Assembly (NCBI GenBank): GCA_902635335.1
Contig: CACPNO010000001.1
Coordinates: 1 to 64,000 of the forward strand
From: an uncultured Pelagibacteraceae bacterium
Lineage (GTDB): Bacteria > Pseudomonadota > Alphaproteobacteria > Pelagibacterales > Pelagibacteraceae
DNA: 64,000 nucleotides
Direction of reading: 5' to 3'
Positions 35,880-44,663 of the stretch are shown in pieces (the stretch's first letter is position 1; each line of letters opens with the position of its first letter). The notes beneath the pieces are model-generated. The model ran no database searches. It had not been told where the DNA came from and saw only the letters and a program-made list of their open reading frames with translations. The position numbers and the translations under genes were made by a program.

Positions 35880-36746
35880 ATGATCATTTGGTTATCTTCT
35901 TACCCCAAAAGTGGAAACACTTGGCTGAGATTTTTTATCATTTCTTTATTGATGGGTAAGAAAACTAAGTTAAATTTAAATCATCTTAAGGCTATAAATA
36001 CATACCCCCATGTAGATCAATTCAAAGATTTAATATCTAATTTTTTAGACCTTGGTGAAGTTGCAAAAAATTGGATCACTTCGCAAGAGAAAGTTAATTC
36101 AGATAAAGCATTGAGGTTTTTTAAAACACATAATATGCTTGGAAACTTAAATGGGTATCCTTTTACAAATAGTCAAAATACACTTGGCACTATCCACATA
36201 GTTAGAGATCCAAGGAATGTTGTTACATCTGTTAAAAATCATTACAATTTTTCAACTTTTGATAATGCACTAAAATTTATTTCTAATGAAAAACAAATTT
36301 TGACTTTGTCTGATGAAGAAAAAAAAAAATACAGGGAAAAAGAGATTAGGTATCCACTTCCTCAAATAATTGGATCCTGGGGATCACACTATAAATCATG
36401 GAAAAGAATGAAAACAAATTATCTTTTAGTAAAATATGAAGATCTTGTTGATAAACCAAACGAAGAATTTGCTAGGATTGCAATCTTTATTGAAAGTTTA
36501 ATTAAAGTAAATTTTAGTAATGACCAAATCAGCACTGCAATCGAATTAAGCTCATTTAATAAGTTAGAAAATATGGAGAAAAGGTATGGGTTTATTGAAA
36601 GTTCATTAAATAAAAAAGGTGAAAAAAATAAATTTTTTTATCTTGGACCAAAAAATAATTGGAAAAAAATTTTAGATAAAAATATTATAAAAGAAATTGA
36701 TAAAAAATTTAAATTAGAGATGAGAGAATTAGGTTATTTAAAATAA
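35880..36746 (+). CDS. Sulfotransferase, second of a tandem pair
   Basis: The 288-residue paralogue of the preceding gene has the same PAPS motifs: WLSSYPKSGNTWLRFFIISL at the start and IHIVRDPRNVVTSVKNH. It also has the conserved LPQIIGSWGSHYKSWKRM and YLLVKYEDLVDKP segments. The two proteins are near-identical at both ends and diverge in the middle, near residues 30-70 and 125-145, the part likely to choose the acceptor. It ends one base before the rho stop on the other strand, with no spacer. The acceptor molecule is unknown. Confidence 0.88.
   Translation: MIIWLSSYPKSGNTWLRFFIISLLMGKKTKLNLNHLKAINTYPHVDQFKDLISNFLDLGEVAKNWITSQEKVNSDKALRFFKTHNMLGNLNGYPFTNSQNTLGTIHIVRDPRNVVTSVKNHYNFSTFDNALKFISNEKQILTLSDEEKKKYREKEIRYPLPQIIGSWGSHYKSWKRMKTNYLLVKYEDLVDKPNEEFARIAIFIESLIKVNFSNDQISTAIELSSFNKLENMEKRYGFIESSLNKKGEKNKFFYLGPKNNWKKILDKNIIKEIDKKFKLEMRELGYLK
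36642..36691 (+). repeat. 50-bp direct repeat, copy 2 (3' end of second sulfotransferase gene)
   Basis: This is the partner of 35710-35759, differing at one base. See that entry. Confidence 0.85.
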
Positions 36747-38019
36747 CTATGAAGGTTTATTCATTGAATTAAAAAATTCTGCGTTATTTTTAGTTGTCTT
36801 TAATTTAGAATTTATGAAGTCAATTGCATCCATAGATCCCATTGGGGCAATTATTCTTCTTAAAACATTCATTTTTTGTAGGTCGTTTTTGTCAAAAATT
36901 AGCTCTTCTCTTCTTGTTCCTGATTTAGTTATATCTATTGCTGGATAAATCCTCTTTTCAGAAATCTTTCTATCTAAAATAGTCTCACTGTTTCCAGTTC
37001 CTTTAAATTCCTCAAAGATAACTTCATCCATTCTACTTCCTGTATCAATTAAAGCTGTAGCAATAATAGTTAAAGAACCTCCTTCTTCAATGTTTCTTGC
37101 TGCGCCAAAAAATCTTTTGGGTCTTTGAAGAGCATTAGCATCTACACCACCAGTTAAAACTTTTCCTGAACTTGGTACAACAGCATTATAAGCTCTTCCT
37201 AATCTAGTGATTGAGTCTAATAAGATTACAACATCTTTTTTATGTTCTGTTAATCTTTTTGCTTTTTCTATAACCATTTCAGCAACAGCCACATGTCTTT
37301 GAGCAGGTTCATCAAAAGTAGAACTTATAACTTCACCTTTAACTGTTCTTTGCATATCGGTTACTTCCTCAGGTCTTTCATCTATAAGTAATACCATTAA
37401 ATAACATTCTGGATGATTGGCAGTTATAGAATTTGCTATACTTTGGAGTATCATGGTTTTTTCCAGCTTTGGGAGGTGATATAATCAAAGACCTTTGGCC
37501 TTTACCAATAGGACTAACTAAGTCAATTAGTCTTGGGGTTAAATCAGGTTTTTTTTCAATTTTATTTATTTCTACTTCCATTGCTAACTGTTTATTTGGA
37601 TATAAGGGTGTAAGGTTATCAAAAGCAATCTTATGCTTAAATTTATCGGGTTCTTCAAAGTTTATTTTGCTTACTTGAAGTAATGCAAAATATCTTTCTC
37701 CTTCTTTTGGAGATCTAATAGGACCTTCTACTGAATCACCAGTTCTTAAACCAAATCTTCTTATTTGACTTGGGCTTACATATATATCATCTGCTCCAGG
37801 TAAATAATTTGATTCCATTGCTCTAAGAAAGCCAAAACCATCTTGAAGGAGTTGTAAAACTCCACCACCAGTTATCTCTTCACCTTTTTCTGCAAGTTTT
37901 TTTAAAATAGCAAAATAAATTTCTTGCCGTCTTAATGTGCTAGCGTTTTCTATGCCAAGCTTTTCAGCATCAGTGATTAGCTTTTCAGAGCTTGTTTCTT
38001 TTAATTCTTGAATATTCAT
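36747..38019 (-). CDS. rho: Transcription terminator Rho, interrupted by a one-base frameshift in the P-loop
   Basis: Rho is the hexameric RNA helicase that ends transcription. Two overlapping frames cover it. Residues 1-187 ([15 protein letters not shown] to PPKAGK) hold the RNA-binding domain with [23 protein letters not shown] second frame from 37454 ([16 protein letters not shown] to the C-terminus) holds the ATPase core, with [15 protein letters not shown] and SKVLTGG-type segments ([17 protein letters not shown]). The break is at a run of six A (37457-37462, coding strand GG-A6-CC). With five A, PKAGKTMILQ is restored and a normal 423-residue Rho results. As written, the Walker A threonine and everything after it are lost. 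A sequencing or assembly error, transcript slippage or a real mutation are all possible. Confidence 0.9.
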
Positions 38020-38078
38020 GTATGGAGGTTTTTTTTAAAGATGTTGTAAATATATATACTGATTTAAAAATTTCAACC

Positions 38079-38513
38079 CTAGATAGGCTTAAAAACTACA
38101 ATAAATACAATTAAAATAAGTAAAACCGTCGGTATTTCATTAATAATCCTAAAAAATTTTGATGATTTAGTGTTTTCTCTTGAATGTAAAAACCGCATAC
38201 ATCTCCCCAAATATTCATGGTAAATCGTTAAAATTACCACAAAAAGAATTTTAACCTGAATCCATAAATAGGCAAAGCTCTCAATTCCATTTATCCAAAT
38301 TAATATAATTCCAAAAAGCCAAGATAAAATCATAGCCGGCCGCATTATATAATTATAAAGCTTGCTTTCCATTGTCTCAAAAATTTTAGTAGCTTGTTCT
38401 TTTTCAAAATTTTCTACGTGATAAACAAATATTCTTGGTAAATATAATAATCCTGCCATCCAAGAAATTACTGCTATTAGATGAAGTGATTTAAATAAAA
38501 GATATCCACTCAT
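38079..38513 (-). CDS. hemJ: Protoporphyrinogen IX oxidase HemJ-type membrane protein
   Basis: The 144-residue protein has four hydrophobic helices and the HemJ (UPF0093) pattern: KSLHLIAVISWMAGLLYLPRIFVYH with a conserved histidine in the first helix, then KIFETMESKLYNYIMRPAM and VKILFVVILTIYHEYLGRC. HemJ oxidises protoporphyrinogen to protoporphyrin, the step before ferrochelatase. It follows hemH by 3 bases and hemE lies just before that, so three late haem genes are together. That makes the assignment firm. Confidence 0.92.
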   Translation of the reverse strand: MSGYLLFKSLHLIAVISWMAGLLYLPRIFVYHVENFEKEQATKIFETMESKLYNYIMRPAMILSWLFGIILIWINGIESFAYLWIQVKILFVVILTIYHEYLGRCMRFLHSRENTKSSKFFRIINEIPTVLLILIVFIVVFKPI

Positions 38514-38516
38514 TGA

Positions 38517-39509
38517 TTATAAATTCTTAGAAATAAGATGTTTGAATAAAGAAATATGATCTTCATTATCATTTAAGCAAGGTATCATTTCAAAGTTTTC
38601 ACCACCTGATTTGATAAAACTATCTTTCCCTTGGATGGATATTTCTTCTAAAGTCTCAACACAATCTGATGAAAAACCAGGACATATAACTAAAATATTT
38701 TTTTTTCCCTGTTTGGGCAAGGCTTCAAAAGTTTTGTCTGTATAAGGTTGAAGCCATTCTTGAGGACCAAATCTTGACTGAAATGTTGTCATAATTTTAA
38801 TGTTTGAATATTTTTCAGAAATTAGTCTAGTAGTTTTATGACAATAGCAATGATAAGGGTCACCCTTGTCAAAATATTTTTTTGGTATTCCGTGATATGA
38901 AGCTACTATTAAGTCTGGTTTCCAATTAATTTCGTTAATTTTTTTTTCAATACTATTTTTAATAGCATCTATATATAGAGGTTCAGACTCATAATGAGGA
39001 ATTATTTTTAAATTTGGTTGCCATCTCATTTTCATAAGAGTTCTATAAACCTCATCACATACAGTTGCAGTTGTTGCAGCAGCATATTGAGGATAGAGAG
39101 GTAGTATAATTAAATTTTCACAACCCTTTTCATGAAGTTCATTGATTTTACTTTTAATACTTGGATTACCGTATCTCATAGCAAAATCAACAATCAACTT
39201 TTCATTACCAATTTTCTCAGATAATTTATGAGCTTGGCTTTCTGTAAAAAACCTAAGTGGTGACATGTTCTTATCTTTCATCCATATTTCTTTGTAAGCT
39301 TTAGCAGTTTTTGATGGCCTGAATGTAAGTATAAATAAGTTAAGAATTACTTGCCAAATAAGTGGATTTACTTCAATAACTCTTCTATCTGACAAAAATT
39401 CCTTTAAATATTTCCTTATATCCAGCCAACTAGTGGAGTCAGGTGTCCCAAGATTTATAATTAAAACCCCTGTTTTGCCATAATTAACTTTTGGGTGGTC
39501 TGATTTCAT
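38517..39509 (-). CDS. hemH: Ferrochelatase
   Basis: HemH inserts ferrous iron into protoporphyrin IX. The 330-residue protein has GVLIINLGTPDSTSW at the N-terminus, the catalytic histidine in VASYHGIPKKYFDKGDPY near residues 182-199, and FQSRFGPQEWLQPYTD near 240. It begins inside the last codons of hemE (4-base ATGA overlap) and is followed after 3 bases by hemJ. Nothing unusual is seen. Confidence 0.96.
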   Translation of the reverse strand: MKSDHPKVNYGKTGVLIINLGTPDSTSWLDIRKYLKEFLSDRRVIEVNPLIWQVILNLFILTFRPSKTAKAYKEIWMKDKNMSPLRFFTESQAHKLSEKIGNEKLIVDFAMRYGNPSIKSKINELHEKGCENLIILPLYPQYAAATTATVCDEVYRTLMKMRWQPNLKIIPHYESEPLYIDAIKNSIEKKINEINWKPDLIVASYHGIPKKYFDKGDPYHCYCHKTTRLISEKYSNIKIMTTFQSRFGPQEWLQPYTDKTFEALPKQGKKNILVICPGFSSDCVETLEEISIQGKDSFIKSGGENFEMIPCLNDNEDHISLFKHLISKNL

Positions 39510-40507
39510 TTAAAGTTTCTTACGATTTTAATTAAATCTTCGACCATTTCAATTTTAGTTTCTGGTAAGATTCCATGTCCTAAATTAAATATGTATGGAT
39601 GATCCTTAAAAATATGAAGATATTTTTCCACTTCTTTTTTTAGAGTTTTCTTATCAGTTAATAATATTTTAGGGTCAAGCCCGCCTTGGATGGGAATTTT
39701 TATTTCTTTTACTATTTTTTCTGGATCAACATCATAATCTATATTTACCGCATCTGGTTTAACTATTTCGCAAAAATTTTTGTAATCTTTAATACCTCTT
39801 GGAAAACAAATTACAGGCACGCCTAATTGTTTAACATATTCTACAATATTTAATGTGGGTATATAAATATATTCTGGAATTTTATCATTTAATAATCCTG
39901 CCCAACTATCAAAGATTTGGATTACTTTAGCACCAGCCTCAACTTGATTTTTAATATGAACTTTTAAAAATTTTTCAATAATTCCTAAAAGTCTATTTAT
40001 TAGAAATTCATCTTTAAAGAATTCACCTGTTAGACCTTTTTTGGGTGATGATCTATTAATCATATATACAAGAATAGTCCACGGAGCTCCAACAAATCCT
40101 ATCATATCTCTACTATCCATCAAAGGATCCTTGGAAGTTTTGGAAATTGCTTTGTAAACTTTATAAACTCTTTCTGTAAAATTAATTTCATCAACATTTT
40201 TAATATTATCTAACTCTAGCTCTCCAAGCTTTGGCCCAAAATTTTTTTCAAATTCTACTTTCTGACCAAGTCCGTATGGTAACATCAAAATGTCAGAAAA
40301 TATGACTGCACCATCAAACCCAAATCTCTCTATAGGTTGAAGAGTTATCTCAGATGCTAAATCGCTATTTAAACAAAGTTTAATAAAATCTGTATTTTTT
40401 TTTCTTATGTCTCTAAATTCAGGTAAATATCTTCCTGCTTGTCTCATTAACCATATAGGATTGGTTTTAGTATCTTTATTTTTTATACAGTTTGTTATGA
40501 GACTCAT
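39506..40507 (-). CDS. hemE: Uroporphyrinogen decarboxylase
   Basis: HemE removes four carboxyl groups from uroporphyrinogen III on the way to haem. The 333-residue protein has the signature PIWLMRQAGRYLPEFR near residues 17-32 with the substrate-binding arginines, FSDILMLPYGLGQKVEF with the key aspartate, and FNLGHGILPET near the C-terminus. It is the first gene of the leftward hemE-hemH-hemJ group. In alphaproteobacteria hemE classically flanks the replication origin, and the AT-rich gap upstream of it (40508-40791) fits that. Confidence 0.96.
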   Translation of the reverse strand: MSLITNCIKNKDTKTNPIWLMRQAGRYLPEFRDIRKKNTDFIKLCLNSDLASEITLQPIERFGFDGAVIFSDILMLPYGLGQKVEFEKNFGPKLGELELDNIKNVDEINFTERVYKVYKAISKTSKDPLMDSRDMIGFVGAPWTILVYMINRSSPKKGLTGEFFKDEFLINRLLGIIEKFLKVHIKNQVEAGAKVIQIFDSWAGLLNDKIPEYIYIPTLNIVEYVKQLGVPVICFPRGIKDYKNFCEIVKPDAVNIDYDVDPEKIVKEIKIPIQGGLDPKILLTDKKTLKKEVEKYLHIFKDHPYIFNLGHGILPETKIEMVEDLIKIVRNFK

Positions 40508-40548
40508 ATAAATAGATTTATATTATTTACTTTATTAGTATTATGAAT

Positions 40549-40557
40549 TGTGGATAA
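40549..40557 (-). promoter_or_regulatory. DnaA box, perfect consensus
   Basis: The plus strand reads TGTGGATAA, the exact complement of TTATCCACA. It lies 41 bases from the hemE start inside the proposed origin. Confidence 0.8.
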
Positions 40558-40729
40558 CGTAAATTATTCAATTATCACAGTTTTCTAACTTTTTATTAAT
40601 AATTTAGATCTCTAATAAGTAATATTTTACGGTGATTAATTAAGATTTCTCATATTTTATGCATATTATGTATAATTTTATTAACATTTTATAATTTAGC
40701 TAATTTAATGGAAAAAAAACTAACAATTA

Positions 40730-40738
40730 TTATCCAGA
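40730..40738 (+). promoter_or_regulatory. DnaA box, 8 of 9
   Basis: TTATCCAGA differs from the DnaA consensus TTATCCACA only at the eighth base. It lies on the other side of the AT-rich tract from the perfect box and points the opposite way. Confidence 0.65.
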
Positions 40739-40791
40739 GGTATAAATCTGAATTTTTCTTATTTTACTTATAGATTATAAACACTTTATAC

Positions 40792-41619
40792 ATGAAAAAT
40801 TTATATCAAATATACTTAATATCAGATTCTACTGGTGAAACACTTGATAGAATATTTTTAGCATTGAAAGCACAATTTCCTAATTTCGAATACGAGACAA
40901 ACCATTTTTCTTTTACTCGAACTGAAAGTCAAACCCTAGCTATACTAAAACAGGCAAAAGGAGAAAAAAACTCAATTATTTTATATACAATTGTTAACAG
41001 CAAATTAGCAAAGTACCTTACAGAAAAAGCTTACGAAAGAAATATACCTTGTTTTGGAGTTCTTGGTGAATTGATTTTAAATTTTTCAAAAGTCTTAAAT
41101 CAAAAAGCCTCTCACCAACCAAGTGGACAACATATTCTAAATGAAGAATACTACGACAGAATTGAAGCTATTCAATTTACGATGAACCATGACGATGGTA
41201 ATCAAACTGATGATATAGAAAAATCAGATATTATTTTGTTAGGAGTAAGTAGAACAAGCAAAACACCAACTTCTATTTATCTAGCTAATAAAGGATTCAA
41301 AACTTCAAATATTCCACTAGTAAACAAAAATTCTGTACCATCTAAAGTTACTGAAAAAAATTTTAAACCGTGCGTTGTTGGTTTAGTTACAGAGGCAGAA
41401 AGATTATATGATTTAAGAAAAAATAGATTGAATTCACTGAAAGAAGATCAAAATAGTGAATATGTAAATATTGATAAAATTAAAGATGAACTAAATAGTT
41501 CTAGAAAATTATTCAAAGAGAATAATTGGCCAACTATAGATGTAACAAGAAAATCAGTTGAAGAAACTGCTGCGTCAGTAATAAAAATTTTTGAAATAAA
41601 GAACAAAAAAAATGCCTAG
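40792..41619 (+). CDS. Pyruvate,phosphate dikinase / PEP synthase regulatory protein (DUF299)
   Basis: This family is a bifunctional kinase and phosphorylase that switches pyruvate,phosphate dikinase or PEP synthase off and on by acting on a threonine. The 275-residue protein has the expected N-terminus (IYLISDSTGETLDRIFLA) and the P-loop-like GVSRTSKTPTSIYLANKGFK near residues 150-170. The partner kinase is not in this window. It is the first rightward gene from the proposed origin and overlaps maf by 8 bases. The family sits at this position in Rickettsia and Caulobacter too. Confidence 0.93.
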   Translation: MKNLYQIYLISDSTGETLDRIFLALKAQFPNFEYETNHFSFTRTESQTLAILKQAKGEKNSIILYTIVNSKLAKYLTEKAYERNIPCFGVLGELILNFSKVLNQKASHQPSGQHILNEEYYDRIEAIQFTMNHDDGNQTDDIEKSDIILLGVSRTSKTPTSIYLANKGFKTSNIPLVNKNSVPSKVTEKNFKPCVVGLVTEAERLYDLRKNRLNSLKEDQNSEYVNIDKIKDELNSSRKLFKENNWPTIDVTRKSVEETAASVIKIFEIKNKKNA

Positions 41620-42196
41620 CATAATTTTAGCTTCAAAAAGTAAAGTTAGAAAAGAAATACTAGATAATCATAATATTAATAGTAAGGTTGAAGCCTCAAA
41701 TGTTGATGAAGACCCTATAAAAGAAAGTTTATTAAAGGAAGGAGCTTCACCAGAAATTATTTCTAAAAATCTAGCAGAATTAAAAGCAAACAAGGTAAGT
41801 CAAAAAATTAATAATGCTCTAGTATTAGGAGCAGATAGCGTCATCGATCTAACTGGAGAATTAATTTCAAAACCAGAAAGTAGAGAAGAAGCTTTGAATA
41901 TTTTAAAGAAACTCAATGGAAAAAAACATTCTCTGATCAGTTCAGTTTGTATATCTAAAAATGGATCTATGGTTTGGAACTATACTGACAAAGCTTACTT
42001 GACCATGAAGGATTTTTCTGAAAATGAATTAACTACTTATCTAAGTAAAATAAGTGATGAAGCTTTATATGCTTATAATGTTTATCAAATTGAAGGAGAA
42101 GGTAGAGCTTTATTCTCAAATATCGATGGAGATGAAGATACGATAATGGGCTTACCTATCAAAAAAATTAAGGAATATTTAGAAATTCAAAAATGA
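41612..42196 (+). CDS. Maf-like nucleoside triphosphate pyrophosphatase
   Basis: Maf proteins hydrolyse nucleotides such as dTTP, UTP or modified forms to monophosphates. The 194-residue protein begins IILASKSKVRKEILDN and has NALVLGADSVIDL with the catalytic aspartate near residue 75. Toward the end are YAYNVYQIEGEGRALFSNIDGDEDTIMGLP, of which the EGEGR and IxGDxxxxxGLP parts are family hallmarks. The exact substrate (YhdE- or YceF-type) is not certain. It overlaps the upstream PPSR gene by 8 bases and aroE by 4. Confidence 0.9.
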   Translation: MPSIILASKSKVRKEILDNHNINSKVEASNVDEDPIKESLLKEGASPEIISKNLAELKANKVSQKINNALVLGADSVIDLTGELISKPESREEALNILKKLNGKKHSLISSVCISKNGSMVWNYTDKAYLTMKDFSENELTTYLSKISDEALYAYNVYQIEGEGRALFSNIDGDEDTIMGLPIKKIKEYLEIQK

Positions 42197-42987
42197 AAAA
42201 ATTTTTAGTAATAGGGAACCCAATTGAACATTCTTTGTCTCCAAAGCTACATAATTATTGGATTAAAAAAAATAGTTTAGATGCAATTTATGGGAAACTG
42301 GAAACTTATGATAATGATTTGCCTGAACTATGTAAATCTATAAAAAAGGGAGATTTGGAGGGTTTAAATATTACTGTCCCTTTTAAAAAATCAATAATAT
42401 CTCACCTAGATATTTTAAGTAGTAATGCATTAAGGACACAATCTGTAAATACTATCTCATTAATCAAAGGTAATCTGGTTGGAGATAACACTGATATTAA
42501 TGGATTTGAATTAAGCATTAGAAAATTGAATTATGATGTAAGTGACAAGACAGTTCTCATATTAGGTGCTGGTGGAGTTGTGCCGTCAATAATTTTTTCA
42601 TTGTTAAGAATGAAAGTATCAAAAATATTTTTGAGTAACAGAACTAAAAAAAAAGCTGATGATTTAAAAAATTTATTCAACGAGATTAATGTAGTAGAAT
42701 GGGCTGAATTACCAGAGTTTGATATGATAATAAATGCCACTACTTTAGGTTTAAATAAAGTAGATAAATTTGGTATAGACTTTTCTCAGGTTGGCCAAAA
42801 TAAGCTTTTTTATGATGTTATATATGCACCATTTCAAACAGAGTTTTCTGAGGCAGGAAATTCTAAGGGTAATACAATTGTAAATGGTTTAAATATGTTT
42901 TTATATCAGGGGCAACAAGCTTTTAATATTTGGCATAATATTGAGCCAGAAATTAACAAAGAATTAATTGAATTTCTAAAAAACTGA
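42193..42987 (+). CDS. aroE: Shikimate dehydrogenase
   Basis: AroE reduces 3-dehydroshikimate to shikimate with NADPH in aromatic amino-acid synthesis. The 264-residue protein has the substrate site VIGNPIEHSLSPKLHNYWI, the catalytic lysine in LNITVPFKKSIISHLD, the asparagine/aspartate pair in GDNTDINGFELSI, and the nucleotide loop LILGAGGVVPSI. It overlaps maf by 4 bases and precedes coaE by 23 bases. Everything looks standard. Confidence 0.96.
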   Translation: MKKFLVIGNPIEHSLSPKLHNYWIKKNSLDAIYGKLETYDNDLPELCKSIKKGDLEGLNITVPFKKSIISHLDILSSNALRTQSVNTISLIKGNLVGDNTDINGFELSIRKLNYDVSDKTVLILGAGGVVPSIIFSLLRMKVSKIFLSNRTKKKADDLKNLFNEINVVEWAELPEFDMIINATTLGLNKVDKFGIDFSQVGQNKLFYDVIYAPFQTEFSEAGNSKGNTIVNGLNMFLYQGQQAFNIWHNIEPEINKELIEFLKN

Positions 42988-43010
42988 AACTATGAGATCT
43001 AAAATTAAAA

Positions 43011-43604
43011 ATGATTAGAGTTGGAATAATTGGCGGTATAGGTTCAGGAAAATCTTTTATCTCAAGACTTTTTGGCTATCCAGTATTTAATGCAGATAAT
43101 GAAGTAAAATATATTTATAAAAAGAATAAAGAGTGTTTTAAAAAATTAAAAAAAAAATTACCAAAATTTATAAAAACATTTCCCATTAAAAAAAAGGAGC
43201 TTATATCCTCCATTAGCTCAAATAAAAAAAATCTAAAAATTATATCTTCCGTTGTTCATCCATTTGTGAGAAAAAATATGAAAAAATTTATAATAAAAAA
43301 TAAGAAGAGTGAAATGATTATTTTTGATATACCTTTATTAATAGAAAATAAGCTCAATAAAAAAAAAGATATAATTATTTTTGTTAAATCAAAAAAAACA
43401 AAAGTTTTAAACAGATTAAAAAAGAGACCTAACTTTGATGAGAAATTGATTAAGAAACTCACAGAAAATCAGGTTATTTTATCTAAAAAAAAAAAATTAG
43501 CTGACTTTGTAATAAATAATAATTTTTCAGCAAATGTGATGAAAAAAAAAATTAAACTAATTAAAAATGAAATTTTAAATGAAAGAAATAGTTCTAGATA
43601 CTGA
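43011..43604 (+). CDS. coaE: Dephospho-CoA kinase
   Basis: CoaE makes the last step of coenzyme A synthesis. The 197-residue protein has the P-loop VGIIGGIGSGKSFISRLF at residues 3-20, NADNEVKYIYK near 28, and the conserved IFDIPLLIENK near 102-112. A lid-like LKRRPNFDEKLIKK-type segment follows (RLKKRPNFDEKLIKK). It is unusually lysine-rich even for this genome, with poly-A runs throughout. Its end overlaps the dnaQ start by 26 bases in another frame. The order aroE-coaE-dnaQ-secB is conserved in alphaproteobacteria. Confidence 0.93.
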   Translation: MIRVGIIGGIGSGKSFISRLFGYPVFNADNEVKYIYKKNKECFKKLKKKLPKFIKTFPIKKKELISSISSNKKNLKIISSVVHPFVRKNMKKFIIKNKKSEMIIFDIPLLIENKLNKKKDIIIFVKSKKTKVLNRLKKRPNFDEKLIKKLTENQVILSKKKKLADFVINNNFSANVMKKKIKLIKNEILNERNSSRY

Positions 43605-44244
43605 GACAACAGGCTTATCCGTTAGAGATGGTCATAGAATTGTTGAAATTGGATGTATAGAGTTAGATAATTTAGTACCGACAAAAAATATATTTCATTT
43701 TTATTTGAATCCAGAAAGAAAAGTGTCACAAAAAGCATTTGAGGTTCATGGTTATTCTGATGAATTTTTATCAACCAAGCAAAAATTTATTGAGATTGCA
43801 GATGAATTTTTAGAATTTATTAAGGATAAAAGGATAATCATTCACAACGCAGAGTTTGATATTGGTCATCTTAATAATGAATTATCTTTAATTGGTAAGA
43901 AAAAAATTAATATTTCAAATGTTATTGATACATTGGAATTAGCAAGGAATAAATTTCCTGGGTCGGGTATTAGTCTAGATGCATTGTGTAAAAGATTTAG
44001 AATAGATAACTCAAAAAGGGAAAAGCATACTGCATTGATAGATTGTGAATTACTCGCTAAAGTATACATAAACTTAATTGGTCAAAAAGAACCAACCTTA
44101 AATTTAAATGAAAGTAATGAAATTAAAATTTCTTTAAAAAATACTGTCTTAGATTATTACAAAAAAATAGTTACTCCCAGTGAAGAGGAACTTTCAAATC
44201 ATAGAGAATTTTTAAAAAAAAATTTAAAAAAAAATTTCTTTTAA
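43579..44244 (+). CDS. dnaQ: DNA polymerase III epsilon subunit (3'-5' proofreading exonuclease)
   Basis: DnaQ proofreads newly made DNA. The 221-residue protein has all exonuclease motifs of the DEDDh class: ExoI VLDTETTGLSVRDGHRIVEIG, ExoII IIHNAEFDIGHLN, and ExoIII EKHTALIDCELLAKVY with the catalytic histidine and aspartate. The C-terminal tail is about 50 residues and basic; it would contact the alpha subunit. The first 26 bases overlap coaE, and the end overlaps convergent secB by 4 bases. Confidence 0.95.
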   Translation: MKEIVLDTETTGLSVRDGHRIVEIGCIELDNLVPTKNIFHFYLNPERKVSQKAFEVHGYSDEFLSTKQKFIEIADEFLEFIKDKRIIIHNAEFDIGHLNNELSLIGKKKINISNVIDTLELARNKFPGSGISLDALCKRFRIDNSKREKHTALIDCELLAKVYINLIGQKEPTLNLNESNEIKISLKNTVLDYYKKIVTPSEEELSNHREFLKKNLKKNFF

Positions 44245-44663
44245 TTCAATCGTGATTTATACAATTCCTCAAAATCAATTTTCTTTCCAAACTTTAAATC
44301 GGGTAAACCAGAATTTTTAAGAATAGTTAAAAACTTTTGTTCCAACTCAGGATAAATCTTTGTTTGTAAATCGCATAATACTATTTTTTCTAATTCAGCT
44401 TTTTTAATTTTTAAATCTAATATATCTATTGCGGTCGCATATTTAATTTGAAAAAAACCACTAATTTTTTTTTTGTTAGGGTTCTCGTATGTTAAAGTTG
44501 TTTGAACTTCTATCATCTTTCTCTTTAAAGGTTTTGAAGATATATTTACTTTCATCTGGTATTCTGGGATTGAATTTCTAATTGTTACAAGACTTTCTGG
44601 ACTTGGTATCTCTACTGATAAATCTTGAATATAACTAACAATTATTTTGTATTTATTTTCCAT
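44241..44663 (-). CDS. secB: Protein-export chaperone SecB
   Basis: SecB keeps precursor proteins unfolded and hands them to SecA. The 140-residue protein has the fold core YKIIVSYIQDLSVEIPSPE at residues 4-22, then VQTTLTYENPNKKKISGFFQIKYA. The later IVLCDLQTKIYPELEQKFLTIL fits the SecB family CPxxLFPYxR region only loosely, and the proline-rich part is altered. It is shorter than the usual 155-165. Context (dnaQ-secB-fxsA-Tim44) is the standard alphaproteobacterial arrangement and supports the name. It overlaps fxsA by 11 bases. Confidence 0.85.
   Translation of the reverse strand: MENKYKIIVSYIQDLSVEIPSPESLVTIRNSIPEYQMKVNISSKPLKRKMIEVQTTLTYENPNKKKISGFFQIKYATAIDILDLKIKKAELEKIVLCDLQTKIYPELEQKFLTILKNSGLPDLKFGKKIDFEELYKSRLN

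Larger units (their letters stand above)
40508..40791. other. Probable chromosomal replication origin (oriC)
   Basis: This 284-base gap between hemE and the PPSR gene is long for this genome, has no gene, and is strikingly AT-rich. It contains a perfect DnaA box on the minus strand (40549-40557), an 8-of-9 box on the plus strand (40730-40738), and long A/T-only tracts between them (about 40585-40720) that could unwind. The hemE / DUF299 gene boundary is the known site of the origin in Caulobacter and Rickettsia. From here housekeeping genes point left on the left and right on the right, and parS lies 9 kb away. I saw no TTAA-N7-TTAA CtrA site. Confidence 0.82.

Noticed and set aside
37455-37470. 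A AAA AAC slippery heptamer in rho as a programmed -1 frameshift
   Set aside because: A -1 shift here leads at once to CCA TGA, a stop. Restoring Rho needs a +1 shift or loss of one A, so a standard -1 signal does not explain it.
40508-40791. CtrA binding sites in the proposed origin
   Set aside because: Several TTAA motifs occur, as expected from AT content, but none is paired at TTAA-N7-TTAA.
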